A stretch of 64,000 nt of DNA from Planctomycetales bacterium (lineage in GTDB: Bacteria > Planctomycetota > Planctomycetia > Isosphaerales > Isosphaeraceae), in the NCBI GenBank assembly GCA_027449865.1, contig DAIDKV010000184.1, positions 1 to 64,000 on the forward strand. Direction: 5' to 3'. This document shows positions 43,781 through 54,607 of the stretch, piece after piece; the stretch's first letter is position 1; each line of letters begins with the position of its first letter. The notes under the pieces were generated by a model. The model was not told the DNA's origin. It did no database searches and saw nothing but the letters and a program-made list of their open reading frames with translations. A program made the position numbers and the translations under genes.

Positions 43781-46597
43781 TCAGTCGATGAACAGAAATT
43801 CGTTCGTCATGAGCAGCACCTGTGCAAGCTGCTCCCATCGAGAGAGTTTCGAGGTTGGATCGGGGGTGTCGAGGAACCGCTCCGCAGACCTGGATTCGTC
43901 GGGAGTCGGGGCGCGGCCGAGGGCCTCGCGATAGAGGGCGGCGACCCTGTCGGGCGCCCTCGACGACCGGGCGGCCAGGGCGCGGGCCTGCTCGATCGTG
44001 AACGGGGCGTTCATGCCGAAGAGAGCCTGCTGCGGAACCGTCGTTCTCGGGCGGCGCTCGGCCGACTGGTCGGGGCTGGCGAAGTCGAAGGCGCGGAAGA
44101 CCGTCGGAAGGCTCTGACGGTCGACCAGGCCGTAAAGGGTCCGCCGGCGGTTGGCCGGATCGCCGGCCACGTCGGTTGACCGACCTCCCATCTGGCTGTC
44201 GAGTCGGCCCGAGGCGAGGAGCATCGCGTCTCGCATCGCCTCGAAGTCGAGCCTGCGCCGCGATTGCCGCCAGAGGAGGCGGTTCTCCGGGTCGATCTTC
44301 CGGCCCTCAGGGCGATCGCGGCTCGACTGGGCGTACGCCCGAGACAGGACGATCGTCCGGTGCAAATTCTTGATCGACCATCCGCCGTCGATCAGCCGGG
44401 CGGCGAGGAAGTCGAGCAATTCGGGGTGAGTCGGCGGGGTGCTTCGCGTGCCGAAGTCGCTCGGCGTGGCGACCATCGGCTCGCCGAAGTGGTGCATCCA
44501 GACCCGGTTGGCGATCACCCGGGCCGTGATCGGATTCTCGGGCGAGGCGATCGCGCGGGCGAGGTCGATCCGGCCACTGCCATTCGGGAACGGACGCCGC
44601 GAGTCCCCGGCAAGAATTCGCAAGAACCGCCGAGGAACGCGATCTCCCGGCTGCCCCGGATTGCCGCGGACGAAGATCCGGGGATCGTGGGGAGACTCGG
44701 CGTCGCGAAGGATCATCGCCCTCGGCCGGGCGTCGGGCGCCTCGACCGCCATCCGATCCAGCTCGCCGAGCATCTTGCCATACGCGTCCTTCTCACCTCG
44801 CGACATGTAATAATACGTCTGACTCTCGGGAAACGACGCCGGGCCCTCACGGTCGGCAAGAATCGCGCGGAGGGGCGCGATCGCCGGGTCGTCGGAGGCG
44901 GTGATGGTTGTCGGACCCTTTCGAGCCTCGTCATCGACGCGACGGATCAGCTCGCCGTAGACGCGGGCCACGTCGGCTCTCGTCTGGACGGTCGCCTTCG
45001 CCAGCGCCTCGGCGACGATCGGGTTGAGCCGCGCGGGCGCCCGAGTTCGCCAGCGATCGATCGCGGAGCGGGCCTTCGCCGCGAGGTCGGTGGGCTCGAT
45101 CGCCATCAGGTCGTGCCAGGGCCCGAAGATCGGATCTTCGGGCCTTGCCCGCTCGCGGAGAAATCGCCGCCACCGCGCGACGATCTGCGGGCGAAGGTCA
45201 TCGGGAGCCAGCGAGCGGAAGAAAATCGCGGTCTCCAGCGGGTCGGGCGGGGTCGTCGCGACATGGACCAGATAATCGGGCGTCCGCCGCCTCGCCTCTC
45301 CGGAAAGCTCCTCGTACTGATGGCCGAGGAACGCCCGGATCTCGGCTCGCTTCGCCTCGGCCTTCTTCTCAAACGCATTGGTGGGACGGCCCGGATCGCG
45401 GCCATCGATGGGCGGAAGTTCCATCGGCGCCTCGGAACTGGCGAAGACACCGTAGAGCGCGTAATAGTCGGCCGTCGGAATGGCGTCGTACTTGTGATCG
45501 TGGCATCGGGCACAGGCAACCGTCAGCCCAAGGAACCCCCGAGTCACCACGTCGATCCGGTCGTCAATCTGATCGTGGAGGTTGTTGTCGAACCCCTTGC
45601 CAAGCGTGAGGAACCCCATCGCGGCCAGCCGCCAGGGCCGATCGGCCGGCGCAGCGACGTCCGCGGCGATCTGGTCGACGATGAACTGATCGAAGGGGAG
45701 ATCCTCGTTGAAGGCACGAATCACGTAGTCGCGATAGGTATACGCGAACGGCCGGACGCGGTCGTGGCCAAACATCAGGACGCCGTCCTTGGTATCGGCG
45801 TACCGGGCGACGTCAAGCCAGTGCCGCGCCCAGCGCTCGCCGTACCTCGGCGAGGCCAGCAATCGATCCACCACCCGGGCCTCGGCGTCCGGCTCGCGGT
45901 CGGCCTCGAACGCCTCGATCTCGTCGAGAGTCGGCGGGAGGCCGACCAGGTCGAACGCGACCCGACGGAGCCAGGTCCGGCGATCGGCCGGGGGCGATGG
46001 AGTCAGGCCGGCCGCCTCCAGCCGGGCCAGGACGAACCGGTCAACGGGCGTCGCCGGCCAGTCGGCATCCCTCACCCGCGGCGGGACCGGACGCCGGATC
46101 GGCCGATAGGCCCAGTGCGACCGGGCCGCCTCGAAATCGATCCCGCCCCGACGGATCGCCCCCGCCTCAACCGCATGAGGCATCGCCGCGCCCGAGCGGA
46201 CCCATAGCTCCAGCGCCTCGATCGAAGCACCCGGCAACTTCTGCTTCGGCGGCATCCGGGTCTGGTCGTCGTCGTAGCGGACCGCCCGGATCAGAAGACT
46301 GGCCTCGAGATCCCCAGGAACCACCGCCGGCCCCGAGTCGCCTCCGCGAGACATCCCCTCGGCCGTGTCGAGCCGGAGGCCCCCCTTCAACGACTTCGCC
46401 CCGGCCGAATGACACCGGTAACAATGGTCGACCAGCACCGGCCGAACCCTCGCCTCGAAGAAGTCGGTCGGCAAGGCACCCGGGCTCTCACCGGCCACCG
46501 CCAACCCGGGAGCCACCGCCAGCGTCGCGGCCATCGCCCAGCGCCTCACGGTGCTCCTCGCCAGGCGCCCCCATCTCTCGCCGGCCTCTCGCATCAT
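43781..46597 (-). CDS. PSCyt1-DUF1549-DUF1553 (PSD1) planctomycete cytochrome protein
   Basis: ATG 46597, behind GGGGAGGGG, gives 938 residues; an ATG at 46624 is in frame but less well placed. After a signal segment the PSCyt1 domain has one haem-c motif, CYRCH, and RLDTAEGMSRGGDSGPAVVPGD, then RMPPKQKLP. DUF1549 follows (PATPVDRFVLARLEAAGLTP, RYGERWARHWLDVARYADTK) and then DUF1553 (NPITARVIANRVWMHHFG, RRRLDFEAMRDAMLLASG). The function of these abundant exported proteins is unproven; polysaccharide breakdown has been suggested because of the frequent sulfatase-like neighbours. Upstream gene of an operon with the DUF1501 gene. Confidence 0.93.
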   Translation of the reverse strand: MMREAGERWGRLARSTVRRWAMAATLAVAPGLAVAGESPGALPTDFFEARVRPVLVDHCYRCHSAGAKSLKGGLRLDTAEGMSRGGDSGPAVVPGDLEASLLIRAVRYDDDQTRMPPKQKLPGASIEALELWVRSGAAMPHAVEAGAIRRGGIDFEAARSHWAYRPIRRPVPPRVRDADWPATPVDRFVLARLEAAGLTPSPPADRRTWLRRVAFDLVGLPPTLDEIEAFEADREPDAEARVVDRLLASPRYGERWARHWLDVARYADTKDGVLMFGHDRVRPFAYTYRDYVIRAFNEDLPFDQFIVDQIAADVAAPADRPWRLAAMGFLTLGKGFDNNLHDQIDDRIDVVTRGFLGLTVACARCHDHKYDAIPTADYYALYGVFASSEAPMELPPIDGRDPGRPTNAFEKKAEAKRAEIRAFLGHQYEELSGEARRRTPDYLVHVATTPPDPLETAIFFRSLAPDDLRPQIVARWRRFLRERARPEDPIFGPWHDLMAIEPTDLAAKARSAIDRWRTRAPARLNPIVAEALAKATVQTRADVARVYGELIRRVDDEARKGPTTITASDDPAIAPLRAILADREGPASFPESQTYYYMSRGEKDAYGKMLGELDRMAVEAPDARPRAMILRDAESPHDPRIFVRGNPGQPGDRVPRRFLRILAGDSRRPFPNGSGRIDLARAIASPENPITARVIANRVWMHHFGEPMVATPSDFGTRSTPPTHPELLDFLAARLIDGGWSIKNLHRTIVLSRAYAQSSRDRPEGRKIDPENRLLWRQSRRRLDFEAMRDAMLLASGRLDSQMGGRSTDVAGDPANRRRTLYGLVDRQSLPTVFRAFDFASPDQSAERRPRTTVPQQALFGMNAPFTIEQARALAARSSRAPDRVAALYREALGRAPTPDESRSAERFLDTPDPTSKLSRWEQLAQVLLMTNEFLFID

Positions 46598-46770
46598 CCC
46601 GGCCCCTCCCCACGTGTTAAACATCTCTCCGATTATTCCCGCAGGAGCAAGGCCCGGCTGTCAAGCAATATCAGGAAGGATCGTGGTCGGCCGGCATGTC
46701 GGCCACAGCCCGACACCACAATAAACTCCATATCTTTACAGTTCAATATTCTCTTATACAACATCCGATC

Positions 46771-46800
46771 TTGACGCGGGCCGAAGATGGCGACTAGGAT
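46771..46800 (+). promoter_or_regulatory. Candidate promoter of the bicarbonate transporter gene
   Basis: TTGACG (46771-46776), an 18-base spacer and TAGGAT (46795-46800) stand about 110 bases before the sbtA-like start. Just upstream, 46715-46770 is strikingly AT-rich (for example TATCTTTACAGTTCAATATT), unlike its surroundings, and may bind a regulator. No known operator was recognised. Confidence 0.4.
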
Positions 46801-46910
46801 GAGGTGCCATTTGACGGCCCTGACCCAGCCCCGAGACGCGGCGATATTCGCCGGCTTTCCGATGATGAGCCTCGGGGTGGCCGGAGTGCTTGAGCCGAAG
46901 GGAAAACGAG

Positions 46911-48449
46911 ATGCCATCCCGCGCGAGATGGGCGGTCGTTGCTTGCCTGCTGGCGGTTGCGACCGGGACCGTGGCGATCGCGGCCGACGGTCCGATCCGG
47001 GGCGAGGTTCAATCGATTGACCACGCGACGGCGCAGGCCGTCATTCGCGACGAGGCGTCGAAGCAGGACGTCACGGTGAACCTGTCGAGCCTGGCGCGTC
47101 CCTCGGCGTCGAGGTTGGGGAAGGTCATCGATCTCCGCGATTTGCGGCCCGGGACAAAGGTGGTCGTCCACGAGGGGGTGGTCGCCTCGGGCCTGGAGAT
47201 CGACGAGGCACGGCCGAAGCCGCGCGGGCCGATCCTCCGCGAGTTCTGGCACAACTTCACCCATAACCTGTTCAAGCCTCTGCTCTTGTTCTTCTACCTG
47301 GGGTTTCTGGTTCCGATCCTCAAGGTCGAGTTCGAGTTCCCCTACGCCATGTACCAGGCGCTGACGATTTATCTCCTGCTGGCGATCGGATGGCACGGCG
47401 GCGAGGAGCTGGCGAAGATCGACCCGTCGCTTTTCGGAAATGTCGCCGGGTTCATGGTCGTGGGATTCTTGACCAACCTCGGCATCGGCGTGCTTGCCTA
47501 TGTCCTGCTCTCAGCGCTGACGCCCATGCGGCGGATCGACAGGGCGACGGTCGCCGGCTACTACGGTTCCGACTCGGCCGGAACGTTCGCCACCTGCGTC
47601 GGCGTGCTCGGGACAGTCGGGCTGCGATTCGACGCCTACATGCCGGTGATGCTCGCCGTGATGGAGATCCCTGGATGCCTGGTCGCCCTTTATCTGGTCG
47701 CCCGGCTCCGCCACCGTGGGATGGACGCGCTCGGCAACATGCCCGACGAACCCGGCCACGACCCCCAGGCCCGGCCGACCCCACCACCCGTCGGCGACCA
47801 CGTTCCCAACCGTCGCGAGCAGATCGACGAGGAAGTGCTGGAGCTCTCCATGGAGAAGCGGGAGCACCCCGAACGCGACGGTGACGAAGACCGTAACCCC
47901 AGCCAGAAATCGCCCCTGATCACCCTTCGGCTGCTCCACGAAGTGCTGCTCAACCCGGGACTCTATCTCCTCTTCGGCGGCATCCTCATCGGAATGATCA
48001 GCCAGCTACAGGGCGAGAAGGTCACCCGCGAGGACGACCATTTCTTCCTCAACCTGTTTCAGGGCGTCCTTTGCCTGTTCCTGCTCGAGATGGGCATGAC
48101 CGCCTCTCGGAAAATGCGAGACCTCAAATCCGCCGGCCCCGTCTTCATCGCCTTCGGACTGATCGCCCCCGTCCTGTTCGCGACGATCGGTATCGCGGTC
48201 GCCCACACCTACGCCCACCTGACCCACACACCGTTCCTTCCCGGAAGCTATGTCCTCTTTGCCGTCCTCTGCGGAGCCGCCTCCTACATCGCCGTTCCCG
48301 CCGTCCAGCGCCTGGCGATCCCCGAGGCCAGCCCCACACTACCCCTCGCCGCTTCACTCGGACTGACCTTCTCCTGGAACGTCACCGTCGGCATCCCCAT
48401 CTACATCGAGATCGCCAACGCGGTCATCGAACGGTTTCCGGTGGCATGA
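46911..48449 (+). CDS. sbtA: SbtA-type sodium-dependent bicarbonate transporter with extra N-terminal domain
   Basis: ATG 46911 starts 512 residues. A signal-like helix (WAVVACLLAVATGTVAIAA) is followed by about 80 residues of small beta-type domain (IRGEVQSIDHATAQAVIRDE, GTKVVVHEGVVASGLEI), then the SbtA permease: NLFKPLLLFFYLGFLVPILKV, AGYYGSDSAGTFATCVGVLG, a charged cytoplasmic loop (about 280-345) and a second half with EVLLNPGLYLLFGGILIGM and LCGAASYIAVPAVQRLAIPEA. SbtA imports bicarbonate with sodium. The N-terminal addition is not part of standard SbtA and would place a soluble domain outside the cytoplasm. No SbtB gene is adjacent; the dab genes follow. Confidence 0.82.
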   Translation: MPSRARWAVVACLLAVATGTVAIAADGPIRGEVQSIDHATAQAVIRDEASKQDVTVNLSSLARPSASRLGKVIDLRDLRPGTKVVVHEGVVASGLEIDEARPKPRGPILREFWHNFTHNLFKPLLLFFYLGFLVPILKVEFEFPYAMYQALTIYLLLAIGWHGGEELAKIDPSLFGNVAGFMVVGFLTNLGIGVLAYVLLSALTPMRRIDRATVAGYYGSDSAGTFATCVGVLGTVGLRFDAYMPVMLAVMEIPGCLVALYLVARLRHRGMDALGNMPDEPGHDPQARPTPPPVGDHVPNRREQIDEEVLELSMEKREHPERDGDEDRNPSQKSPLITLRLLHEVLLNPGLYLLFGGILIGMISQLQGEKVTREDDHFFLNLFQGVLCLFLLEMGMTASRKMRDLKSAGPVFIAFGLIAPVLFATIGIAVAHTYAHLTHTPFLPGSYVLFAVLCGAASYIAVPAVQRLAIPEASPTLPLAASLGLTFSWNVTVGIPIYIEIANAVIERFPVA

Positions 48450-48559
48450 ATCGGTTTGGACTGGGTATCCAAGATTCAATATGTAATATCGATAATTTAT
48501 ATATAGTTTATTCAAATGATTCATTAGGACCTAAGCTTTGTGTTCCCACGGAGTCCCGC
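48450..48559 (+). promoter_or_regulatory. AT-rich leader of the dabA gene
   Basis: Between sbtA and dabA 110 bases include a strongly AT-rich core (48475-48525, for example ATAATTTATATATAGTTTATT). TTGGAC (48456-48461) with TATGTA (48480-48485) at 18 bases could form a promoter. GGAG at 48550-48553 is the ribosome binding site of dabA. So dabA may be transcribed separately from sbtA. Confidence 0.4.
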
Positions 48560-51500
48560 ATGTCCGCGACATCGACGACGCCCGCGCCCGACGCCCTCGA
48601 AGGCGAGAATCGGATGGATGACGAACTGGCCGAATCGATCGAGCATGCGGCCCATCTGCTGCCACAGCAGGGGCCGATCACCGTCTTTATCCACCACAAT
48701 ACCCTTCACGCGCTGGAAGACCTGACGTTCGACCAGGCCCTTCGTCGCGGGGCGGAGGTCTTCGGCTGCCGGACCTATCTGGACGAGGATCGGTATCGCG
48801 ACGAGTTGATCCGGGGCCGAATTCGGTTCGACGAGCTGCGCGAAGTCCTCGCCGAAGACCTCGGCGCATCGGCCGATGATCCGGTGCCCGGGTTTGGGAC
48901 GCGGCTCGACCTTCGGCTGGCCATGCTCCAGGACCCGCTCCGGATCGGTCCGACCGAGGAACTCGTCTGGTACGTCGCCGAGTACGACGCACTCCGGCGG
49001 ACCAGGCCTGAGGTCTCCTCGGCGACGCGAGCCCGGCTGATCGCCGAGACCCGGCGATGGGCGATGCGCGACCTTCGCCCCAACGGCCACGGCGACCCGA
49101 TCGCTCGGCTGATCGGCCCAAACGGACCACCCGCCGCCCGGATCGAGGACTGGAGCGACGCCGAATGGGAGCAGTTCGCGCTCGGGGCACTCTGGCGAAT
49201 CTGTGGCGAGGGCGTTCGCAACCTGCCGCCTCCGCCTGCCCCGACGCCGATGCCGGTCCGCCATCGCGACGTGCTTTTCCAGGCCACCGGCCACGACGCC
49301 GATGCGATGGTCCATCCGCCCCTGATTCGCCTGGTCGCCGCCTTCCTCGACCAGGGCCTGGCGGCCTGGACTCTCCCCGGTCGCGATCAGGGTTTCTTTT
49401 CGGCCTTTCTCGCACTCTATGCGAGACCGGGCCGATTGCCGGACCCCTGGCGGCGCGACCTCGCCATCGAACTGAGGCGGCTCATCCGAGACAGGGTTGA
49501 GCCACTCGAATCCGTCCAGAGGTCGCTCGACGATCTCGGCGTGGGCCGCGACGAACGAGACGCCTTTCTCTCAGCGACACTCCTGGCCCTTCGCGGATGG
49601 GCCGGAATGATCCAGCAGGTCGAGGAACGCAGCGATCGCGTCGTCCACCCGATCGCGCCGGGAAGCCTCGTCGAGTTCCTGGCCGCCCGACTGCTCATGG
49701 ACCGCTTCGCCCTGGCGCAACTCGCCCGGGAGATCCTCGGATACGAGGGCCCACTCTCCGGGCTCCGCGAGGCGATCCGCCAACGAGCGTCCGGGCCGCG
49801 CGGGCCAAGCGTCGAGCAACGCGCGTTCCTGGTCTTCCAGCTCGCGCAGGTCTCAGGCGCCTCGCCCGACGTGCTCGACCGGCTCAACCCGGCGGGATGG
49901 GCCCAGCTTGTCGACGAGATCGAGAGGTTCGGCAGTCTCGATCGGCGTCGGGTCTTCCAACTGGCCTACGAGCGTCGGTTTCAAACCCGGGCGCTCGACG
50001 CCATCGCGATCCACGCGAAGGATCCGGCACCGACGCCGGAGCATCCCCGGTTCCAGCTCATTTGCTGCCTCGACGACCGCGAGGAATCGTTTCGCCGGCA
50101 CGTCGAGGAACTGGCGCCGGACGCAGAGACCTTTGGGACAGCGGGCTTCTTCTCGGTCGCGATGTACTACCGAGGCGCGGACGACGCACACGCCGTTCCG
50201 CTCTGCCCGGCGGTGATCCGACCGCGACACTGGGTCGTCGAGCGACCGATCGACGAGGACGCGGGCGAATCCAGGCGCCGGCATTGGGGGCGTCGGCTCC
50301 TCGGAATGGCCTCGCACCAGATTCACACGGGGAGCCGATCGCTGGCGGGGGGAGCGCTGCTGGCCCCGATGGGGGTGCTGGCCTCGATCCCGCTGGTTGC
50401 CCGGACCCTCTTTCCGCGGCTGACCGCCCGGCTTCGGCAATCGCTCGGACGGATCGTACTGGACCCCCCGCGCACCCGGTTGCAGCTTGAGCGGACCACC
50501 CCCGAGCCGGGTCCCGAGGACGGCGGCATCGGCTTCACCGTCGATGAGATGGCCGAGATCGCCGAGAAGGTCCTCCGCGAGCTGGGACTGACGGATCGGT
50601 TCGCCCGGCTGGTCCTGATCGTCGGCCACGGCTCGTCGAGCCTGAACAACCCGCACGAATCGGCCTACGATTGTGGGGCCTGCGGGGGATCACGGGGCGG
50701 ACCGAACGCCCGAGCCCTGGCACAGATCCTCAACGATCTTCGGGTTCGAGGGCTCCTGAGTGACCGCGGGCTCGCGATCCCGATCACGACCCGGTTCGTC
50801 GGCGGGATGCACAACACCAGCAGCGAGGAATTGATCCTCTTCGACGTCGACCGGCTCCCGGCCGATCACCGCGAGGACATGGTCGGCATCCGGGCGATCC
50901 TCGACCGGGCCCGCGAGCGAAACGCCCACGAGCGCTGCCGACGGTTTCTCTCAGCGCCCCTGACGCTGAGCTTCGCCGGGGCCTTGCAGCACGTCGAGGC
51001 CCGCGCTGAGGATCTCGGCCAGGCGCGTCCGGAATGCGGTCACGCCACCAACGCCATCATTCTCGTCGGACGTCGCGCTCGGACACGCGGCCTTTTCCTC
51101 GACCGGCGCGCGTTCCTGACCTCGTACGACCCCAGCCACGACGATCCTCTCGGCACCATCCTGGAGCGGATTCTCATGGCCGTCTTCCCGGTCTGCGCGG
51201 GGATCAACCTGGAGTATTACTTCTCGTCGGTGGACAACACCGGCTGGGGCGCGGGGACAAAACTCCCGCACAATATCACGGCGATGCTCGGCGTGATGGA
51301 CGGCTACCAGAGTGACCTCCGAACCGGGCTCCCCTGGCAGATGGTCGAGCTTCACGAGCCGGTCCGGGCGCTCTTCGTGATCGAGACCCGCCCGGTGGTT
51401 TTGCTCCGCATCCTCGGCCGCAACCCGGGCCTTCGGCGGCTCTGCGACAACCGATGGGTCGTCCTGGCCTCACTCGATCCCGAGACCCTCGAGCTTTCGA

Positions 51501-51670
51501 CCTATCGCCAGGAGTCGTTCGAGCCCTACCGGCCCCGATCGGGCGTGCTGCCAGGTGCTCCCTCGTCGGCCGACTGGTATCGCGGCTGGCGCGACCACCT
51601 CGAATTCGCGACCATCCGGGACGGTCAGGCGAGACCCCGACCAAACACGGATTCAATTGTTTCAAGATAG
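48560..51670 (+). CDS. dabA: DabA, inorganic-carbon (CO2/bicarbonate) uptake subunit (DUF2309)
   Basis: ATG 48560 (GGAG 6 bases upstream) gives 1036 residues of DUF2309. The beta-carbonic-anhydrase-like zinc site is intact: C503 and D505 in [12 protein letters not shown]690 in LIVGHGSSS, and C705 in AYDCGACGG. The C-x-D spacing and the 15-residue gap from His to Cys equal those of the Halothiobacillus DabA (C351, D353, H524, C539). DabA with a membrane partner DabB hydrates CO2 one-way, driven by an ion gradient, and so accumulates bicarbonate. An open frame extends upstream to 48071 but overlaps sbtA and is a shadow. Confidence 0.93.
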   Translation: MSATSTTPAPDALEGENRMDDELAESIEHAAHLLPQQGPITVFIHHNTLHALEDLTFDQALRRGAEVFGCRTYLDEDRYRDELIRGRIRFDELREVLAEDLGASADDPVPGFGTRLDLRLAMLQDPLRIGPTEELVWYVAEYDALRRTRPEVSSATRARLIAETRRWAMRDLRPNGHGDPIARLIGPNGPPAARIEDWSDAEWEQFALGALWRICGEGVRNLPPPPAPTPMPVRHRDVLFQATGHDADAMVHPPLIRLVAAFLDQGLAAWTLPGRDQGFFSAFLALYARPGRLPDPWRRDLAIELRRLIRDRVEPLESVQRSLDDLGVGRDERDAFLSATLLALRGWAGMIQQVEERSDRVVHPIAPGSLVEFLAARLLMDRFALAQLAREILGYEGPLSGLREAIRQRASGPRGPSVEQRAFLVFQLAQVSGASPDVLDRLNPAGWAQLVDEIERFGSLDRRRVFQLAYERRFQTRALDAIAIHAKDPAPTPEHPRFQLICCLDDREESFRRHVEELAPDAETFGTAGFFSVAMYYRGADDAHAVPLCPAVIRPRHWVVERPIDEDAGESRRRHWGRRLLGMASHQIHTGSRSLAGGALLAPMGVLASIPLVARTLFPRLTARLRQSLGRIVLDPPRTRLQLERTTPEPGPEDGGIGFTVDEMAEIAEKVLRELGLTDRFARLVLIVGHGSSSLNNPHESAYDCGACGGSRGGPNARALAQILNDLRVRGLLSDRGLAIPITTRFVGGMHNTSSEELILFDVDRLPADHREDMVGIRAILDRARERNAHERCRRFLSAPLTLSFAGALQHVEARAEDLGQARPECGHATNAIILVGRRARTRGLFLDRRAFLTSYDPSHDDPLGTILERILMAVFPVCAGINLEYYFSSVDNTGWGAGTKLPHNITAMLGVMDGYQSDLRTGLPWQMVELHEPVRALFVIETRPVVLLRILGRNPGLRRLCDNRWVVLASLDPETLELSTYRQESFEPYRPRSGVLPGAPSSADWYRGWRDHLEFATIRDGQARPRPNTDSIVSR

Positions 51671-51752
51671 TATTGAGATTTTCACTTGCAACCTTCAGAA
51701 AATCCTGGAATTTTCCAGGGTTACAGAATTCCCGACGGACGACGCAATCGCC

Positions 51753-53135
51753 ATGCACCAACCCGCCCCCCAATGGCTGATCTGGACTGGTGTAGTCGTG
51801 GTTGCCGCGCCATCGGCGCTCTGTCTGGCGCTGGGGGTGGCGACGGCGATCGGGCGTGGGCCTTCGGAGCGGATGATTGTCCGATGGGTGCAGGCGGCGG
51901 TGATTGCCGGGCTTTCGGCGGCGCTGGTGGTACTGGCGTCGATGCTGCTCCTTGGGACGCGGCACGTCGCGATTCCGATGGGCGACTGGGTGGCGATTCC
52001 CCGGCATTACCAGTTCGCGGTGACGTTTGTGTTCGACCGGCTTTCGGTGCCGATGGCGATTCTCTCGTTGGTGCTCTCGGCGACGATCGGAGCGTTTGCC
52101 AGCCGGTATTTGCACCGCGAGCCGGGGTTTCGGCGGTTTTTCGCGTTGTACGCGATTTTTCTGCTCGGGATGGTGGTGGCCTCGCTGGCCGGTACGATTG
52201 AGACGCTCTTTGCCGGTTGGGAGCTGGTCGGGCTTTCGTCGGCGCTGCTGGTGGCCTATTTCCTGGATCGACCGGCGCCGGCGCGGAACGGGCTCTGGGT
52301 GTGGACCGTCTATCGGTTCTCGGACGCCGCGCTGCTGCTGGCGGCGGTGGCGTTGCATCACATCCGAGGCACGGGCGATTTTGTCCGGCTGCTGGGGGAG
52401 GGTCCGTGGCCGGCGGGAGAGGCCGACCTGGGCGCCTGGCCGGCGTTTGGGATAGGGCTGCTCATGCTGCTGGCCGCGGCCGGGAAATCGGCCTTGATTC
52501 CGTTCTCCGGCTGGCTCCCGCGAGCGATGGAGGGGCCGACCCCATCGAGCGCTGTGTTTTACGGAGCGCTCTCGGTTCACCTGGGGGCGTTTCTGCTTTT
52601 GCGGATTGGGCCGATTCTGGAGGTCTCGCCGCCGCTGGCCGCGGTGGTGGTGGGGCTGGGGCTCGCGTCGGCCGTGCTCGCGTATCTGGCCGGTAGCGTG
52701 CAGACGGACATCAAGTCGGCGCTGGCGTATGCGTCGCTCACTCAGGTTTCGATCATCGTGGTGGAGATCGGCCTGGGATTCCGATACCTGGCGCTGGTTC
52801 ATCTGCTTGGCCACGCCTGCCTTCGGATGTTGCAATTTCTTCGGGCACCGACGCTGCTGCATGACTACCACACGCTGGAGAACGCGCTCGGCGGCCGTCT
52901 GCCGCGCGGGCGGTCGCCCTGGACGACCCGAGCGGCGGGCCGGATTTACCGGCTCGCGATCGAGCAGGGTCACCTGGATGGCGGCCTGGTGGAATACGTG
53001 GTTCGTCCGTTCACCCGGGCACTGGAGTGGTGCGACCGGACCGAGCGGCGATGGACCGATTTCCTCGACGGGAACGGCTCGCGCGAGTCAGAACGCGTGC
53101 CGCCCTCCCCCGTCTCGATTGACGAGCATTCATGA
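51753..53135 (+). CDS. dabB: DabB-type membrane subunit (NuoL/MrpA-like), first copy
   Basis: ATG 51753 starts a 460-residue integral membrane protein of the proton-conducting NuoL/M/N family: [20 protein letters not shown] (with the conserved Glu of the antiporter fold), [31 protein letters not shown] (the lysine and gate motif), and [17 protein letters not shown]. It lies 82 bases after dabA and would be the channel that powers DabA. The leader 51671-51752 is again AT-rich. The C-terminal 60 residues are soluble. Its stop overlaps the next start by 4 bases. Confidence 0.85.
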   Translation: MHQPAPQWLIWTGVVVVAAPSALCLALGVATAIGRGPSERMIVRWVQAAVIAGLSAALVVLASMLLLGTRHVAIPMGDWVAIPRHYQFAVTFVFDRLSVPMAILSLVLSATIGAFASRYLHREPGFRRFFALYAIFLLGMVVASLAGTIETLFAGWELVGLSSALLVAYFLDRPAPARNGLWVWTVYRFSDAALLLAAVALHHIRGTGDFVRLLGEGPWPAGEADLGAWPAFGIGLLMLLAAAGKSALIPFSGWLPRAMEGPTPSSAVFYGALSVHLGAFLLLRIGPILEVSPPLAAVVVGLGLASAVLAYLAGSVQTDIKSALAYASLTQVSIIVVEIGLGFRYLALVHLLGHACLRMLQFLRAPTLLHDYHTLENALGGRLPRGRSPWTTRAAGRIYRLAIEQGHLDGGLVEYVVRPFTRALEWCDRTERRWTDFLDGNGSRESERVPPSPVSIDEHS

Positions 53136-54607
53136 ATATCCTGGAACTTCCCTGGCTGGATTACGCGCTCATCAGCACGGCGATCGGGTCGCTCTGGGTG
53201 GGCCGCCAGCGAGACCCGCTTCGAGCCTATTCCTGGGGTCTGGCGTTCACGGGCGGTGCGCTGGCGTGCGCGGCACTGGCGTGGCTGGGCTTCGTACTGG
53301 GCGTTTCGACCGAGTCTGGCGAGGCGATGGGCCTCCAGCGCCGGCTGTTCGGGCGGGTTGTCTTCGCGCTCGACGAGCTGAGCGCGCCGCTTTTCCCGGC
53401 GATCGCCTTGATTCACTTCCTGGCGGCACTGGCGACCGCCCGGGCGAAAATGCGGCGATTTTCGTTCACGTGGTCGCTGGCGGCCGGGACGCTCCGGCTG
53501 GCGATGTTCGCGTGTCGGTCGCCCTGGCCGCTGATCGTCCTGCTGGCCGTCTCGACGGTGCCGCCCTACATCGAGCTAAGAAGCCGAGGCCGGCCGACCC
53601 GGGTTTTTGTCGTGCACATGGCGACGTTCCTGGCGTTGCTGGTGATGGGATGGGGGCTGGTGGAGTGGAACGGCCGGGAGGCTCCCGCACCGTTCTGGGC
53701 GACGATCCCGCTCGTCCTCGCGATTTTGATCCGATGCGGATCCGCGCCGGCGCATTGCTGGGTGACCGACTGGTTCGAGCACGCGACGTTCGGCATCGCG
53801 CTATTGTTCGTGGCGCCGCTGAGCGGTGTGTACGCGGCGGTCCGGCTCCTACTGCCGGTCGCGCCGACCTGGGCCCTGGCGGGTCTTTCGATCGCCTCGA
53901 TGATCACGGCCGTCTACGCGGCCGGGATGGCGACCATCCAGGCCGAAACCCGGCGTTTTTTCGCGTTCATGTTCATTGGCCATTCGGCGCTGGTGCTGGT
54001 GGGAATCGAGCTTCAGACCGTGACCTCGATGACGGCCTCGCTGTGCCTCTGGTTCTCGGTGATTCTTTCGCTCTCGGGGTTTGGGCTGACGCTCCGGGCG
54101 CTCGAGGCCCGGTTTGGGCGGCTCTCGCTCCGGGATTTCCACGGACTGTATCCCCACTCGCCGACGCTCGCGGTTTGCTTTTTGCTGACCGGCCTGGCGT
54201 GCGTGGGCTTCCCGGGGACGCTGGGTTTCATCGCGACCGAGATGCTGGTGGACAGCGCCGTTGAGGCGAGCCCGATGATCGGCGTGTCGGTGGTGGCGGC
54301 GGCGGCGCTCAACGGGATCGCGGTTGTCCGGGCGTATCTGCACCTTTTCGCCGGAGGCCGGCACGCGTCGACGGTCGACCTGGGCCTCGGCCGTCGCGAG
54401 CGGTTCGCGGCGCTCTCGCTCGCGACCCTGATCCTGGGCGGCGGCCTGTTCCCCCAGCCGGGCGTGACGTCCCAGGAGCGTGCCGCCAAGGCCATCCTTC
54501 GCGACCGGGCACGAATCCAGGGCGGGACTGGTCCGGACCACGATCGAGCCACTGCCCAACCCGCCGCGGATCGGCTATCCTCGACCGCGGGAGGAATCGA
54601 GCCATGA
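53132..54607 (+). CDS. Second NuoM/NuoN-like membrane subunit of the dab locus
   Basis: ATG 53132 overlaps the previous stop (ATGA). The 491-residue protein has many membrane helices and belongs to the same antiporter family in a more diverged form: [21 protein letters not shown] replaces the usual W...A...PTP gate, and [26 protein letters not shown] matches the second-half helices. The key Glu/Lys positions of the first half are unclear. Standard dab operons have one dabB; a second, diverged subunit suggests a larger membrane complex or a regulatory pseudo-channel. The stop overlaps yjbQ by 4 bases. Confidence 0.78.
   Translation: MNILELPWLDYALISTAIGSLWVGRQRDPLRAYSWGLAFTGGALACAALAWLGFVLGVSTESGEAMGLQRRLFGRVVFALDELSAPLFPAIALIHFLAALATARAKMRRFSFTWSLAAGTLRLAMFACRSPWPLIVLLAVSTVPPYIELRSRGRPTRVFVVHMATFLALLVMGWGLVEWNGREAPAPFWATIPLVLAILIRCGSAPAHCWVTDWFEHATFGIALLFVAPLSGVYAAVRLLLPVAPTWALAGLSIASMITAVYAAGMATIQAETRRFFAFMFIGHSALVLVGIELQTVTSMTASLCLWFSVILSLSGFGLTLRALEARFGRLSLRDFHGLYPHSPTLAVCFLLTGLACVGFPGTLGFIATEMLVDSAVEASPMIGVSVVAAAALNGIAVVRAYLHLFAGGRHASTVDLGLGRRERFAALSLATLILGGGLFPQPGVTSQERAAKAILRDRARIQGGTGPDHDRATAQPAADRLSSTAGGIEP

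Noticed and set aside
44264-46207. 647-codon plus-strand open frame opposite the PSCyt1/DUF1549/DUF1553 gene
   Set aside because: Antisense shadow: the minus-strand product has haem and domain motifs throughout, and the plus reading shows none.
52606-54264. 552-codon plus-strand frame overlapping both dabB-like genes
   Set aside because: It bridges two membrane-protein genes in another frame and is rich in Arg, Gly and Trp, unlike the helical membrane proteins in the true frames.
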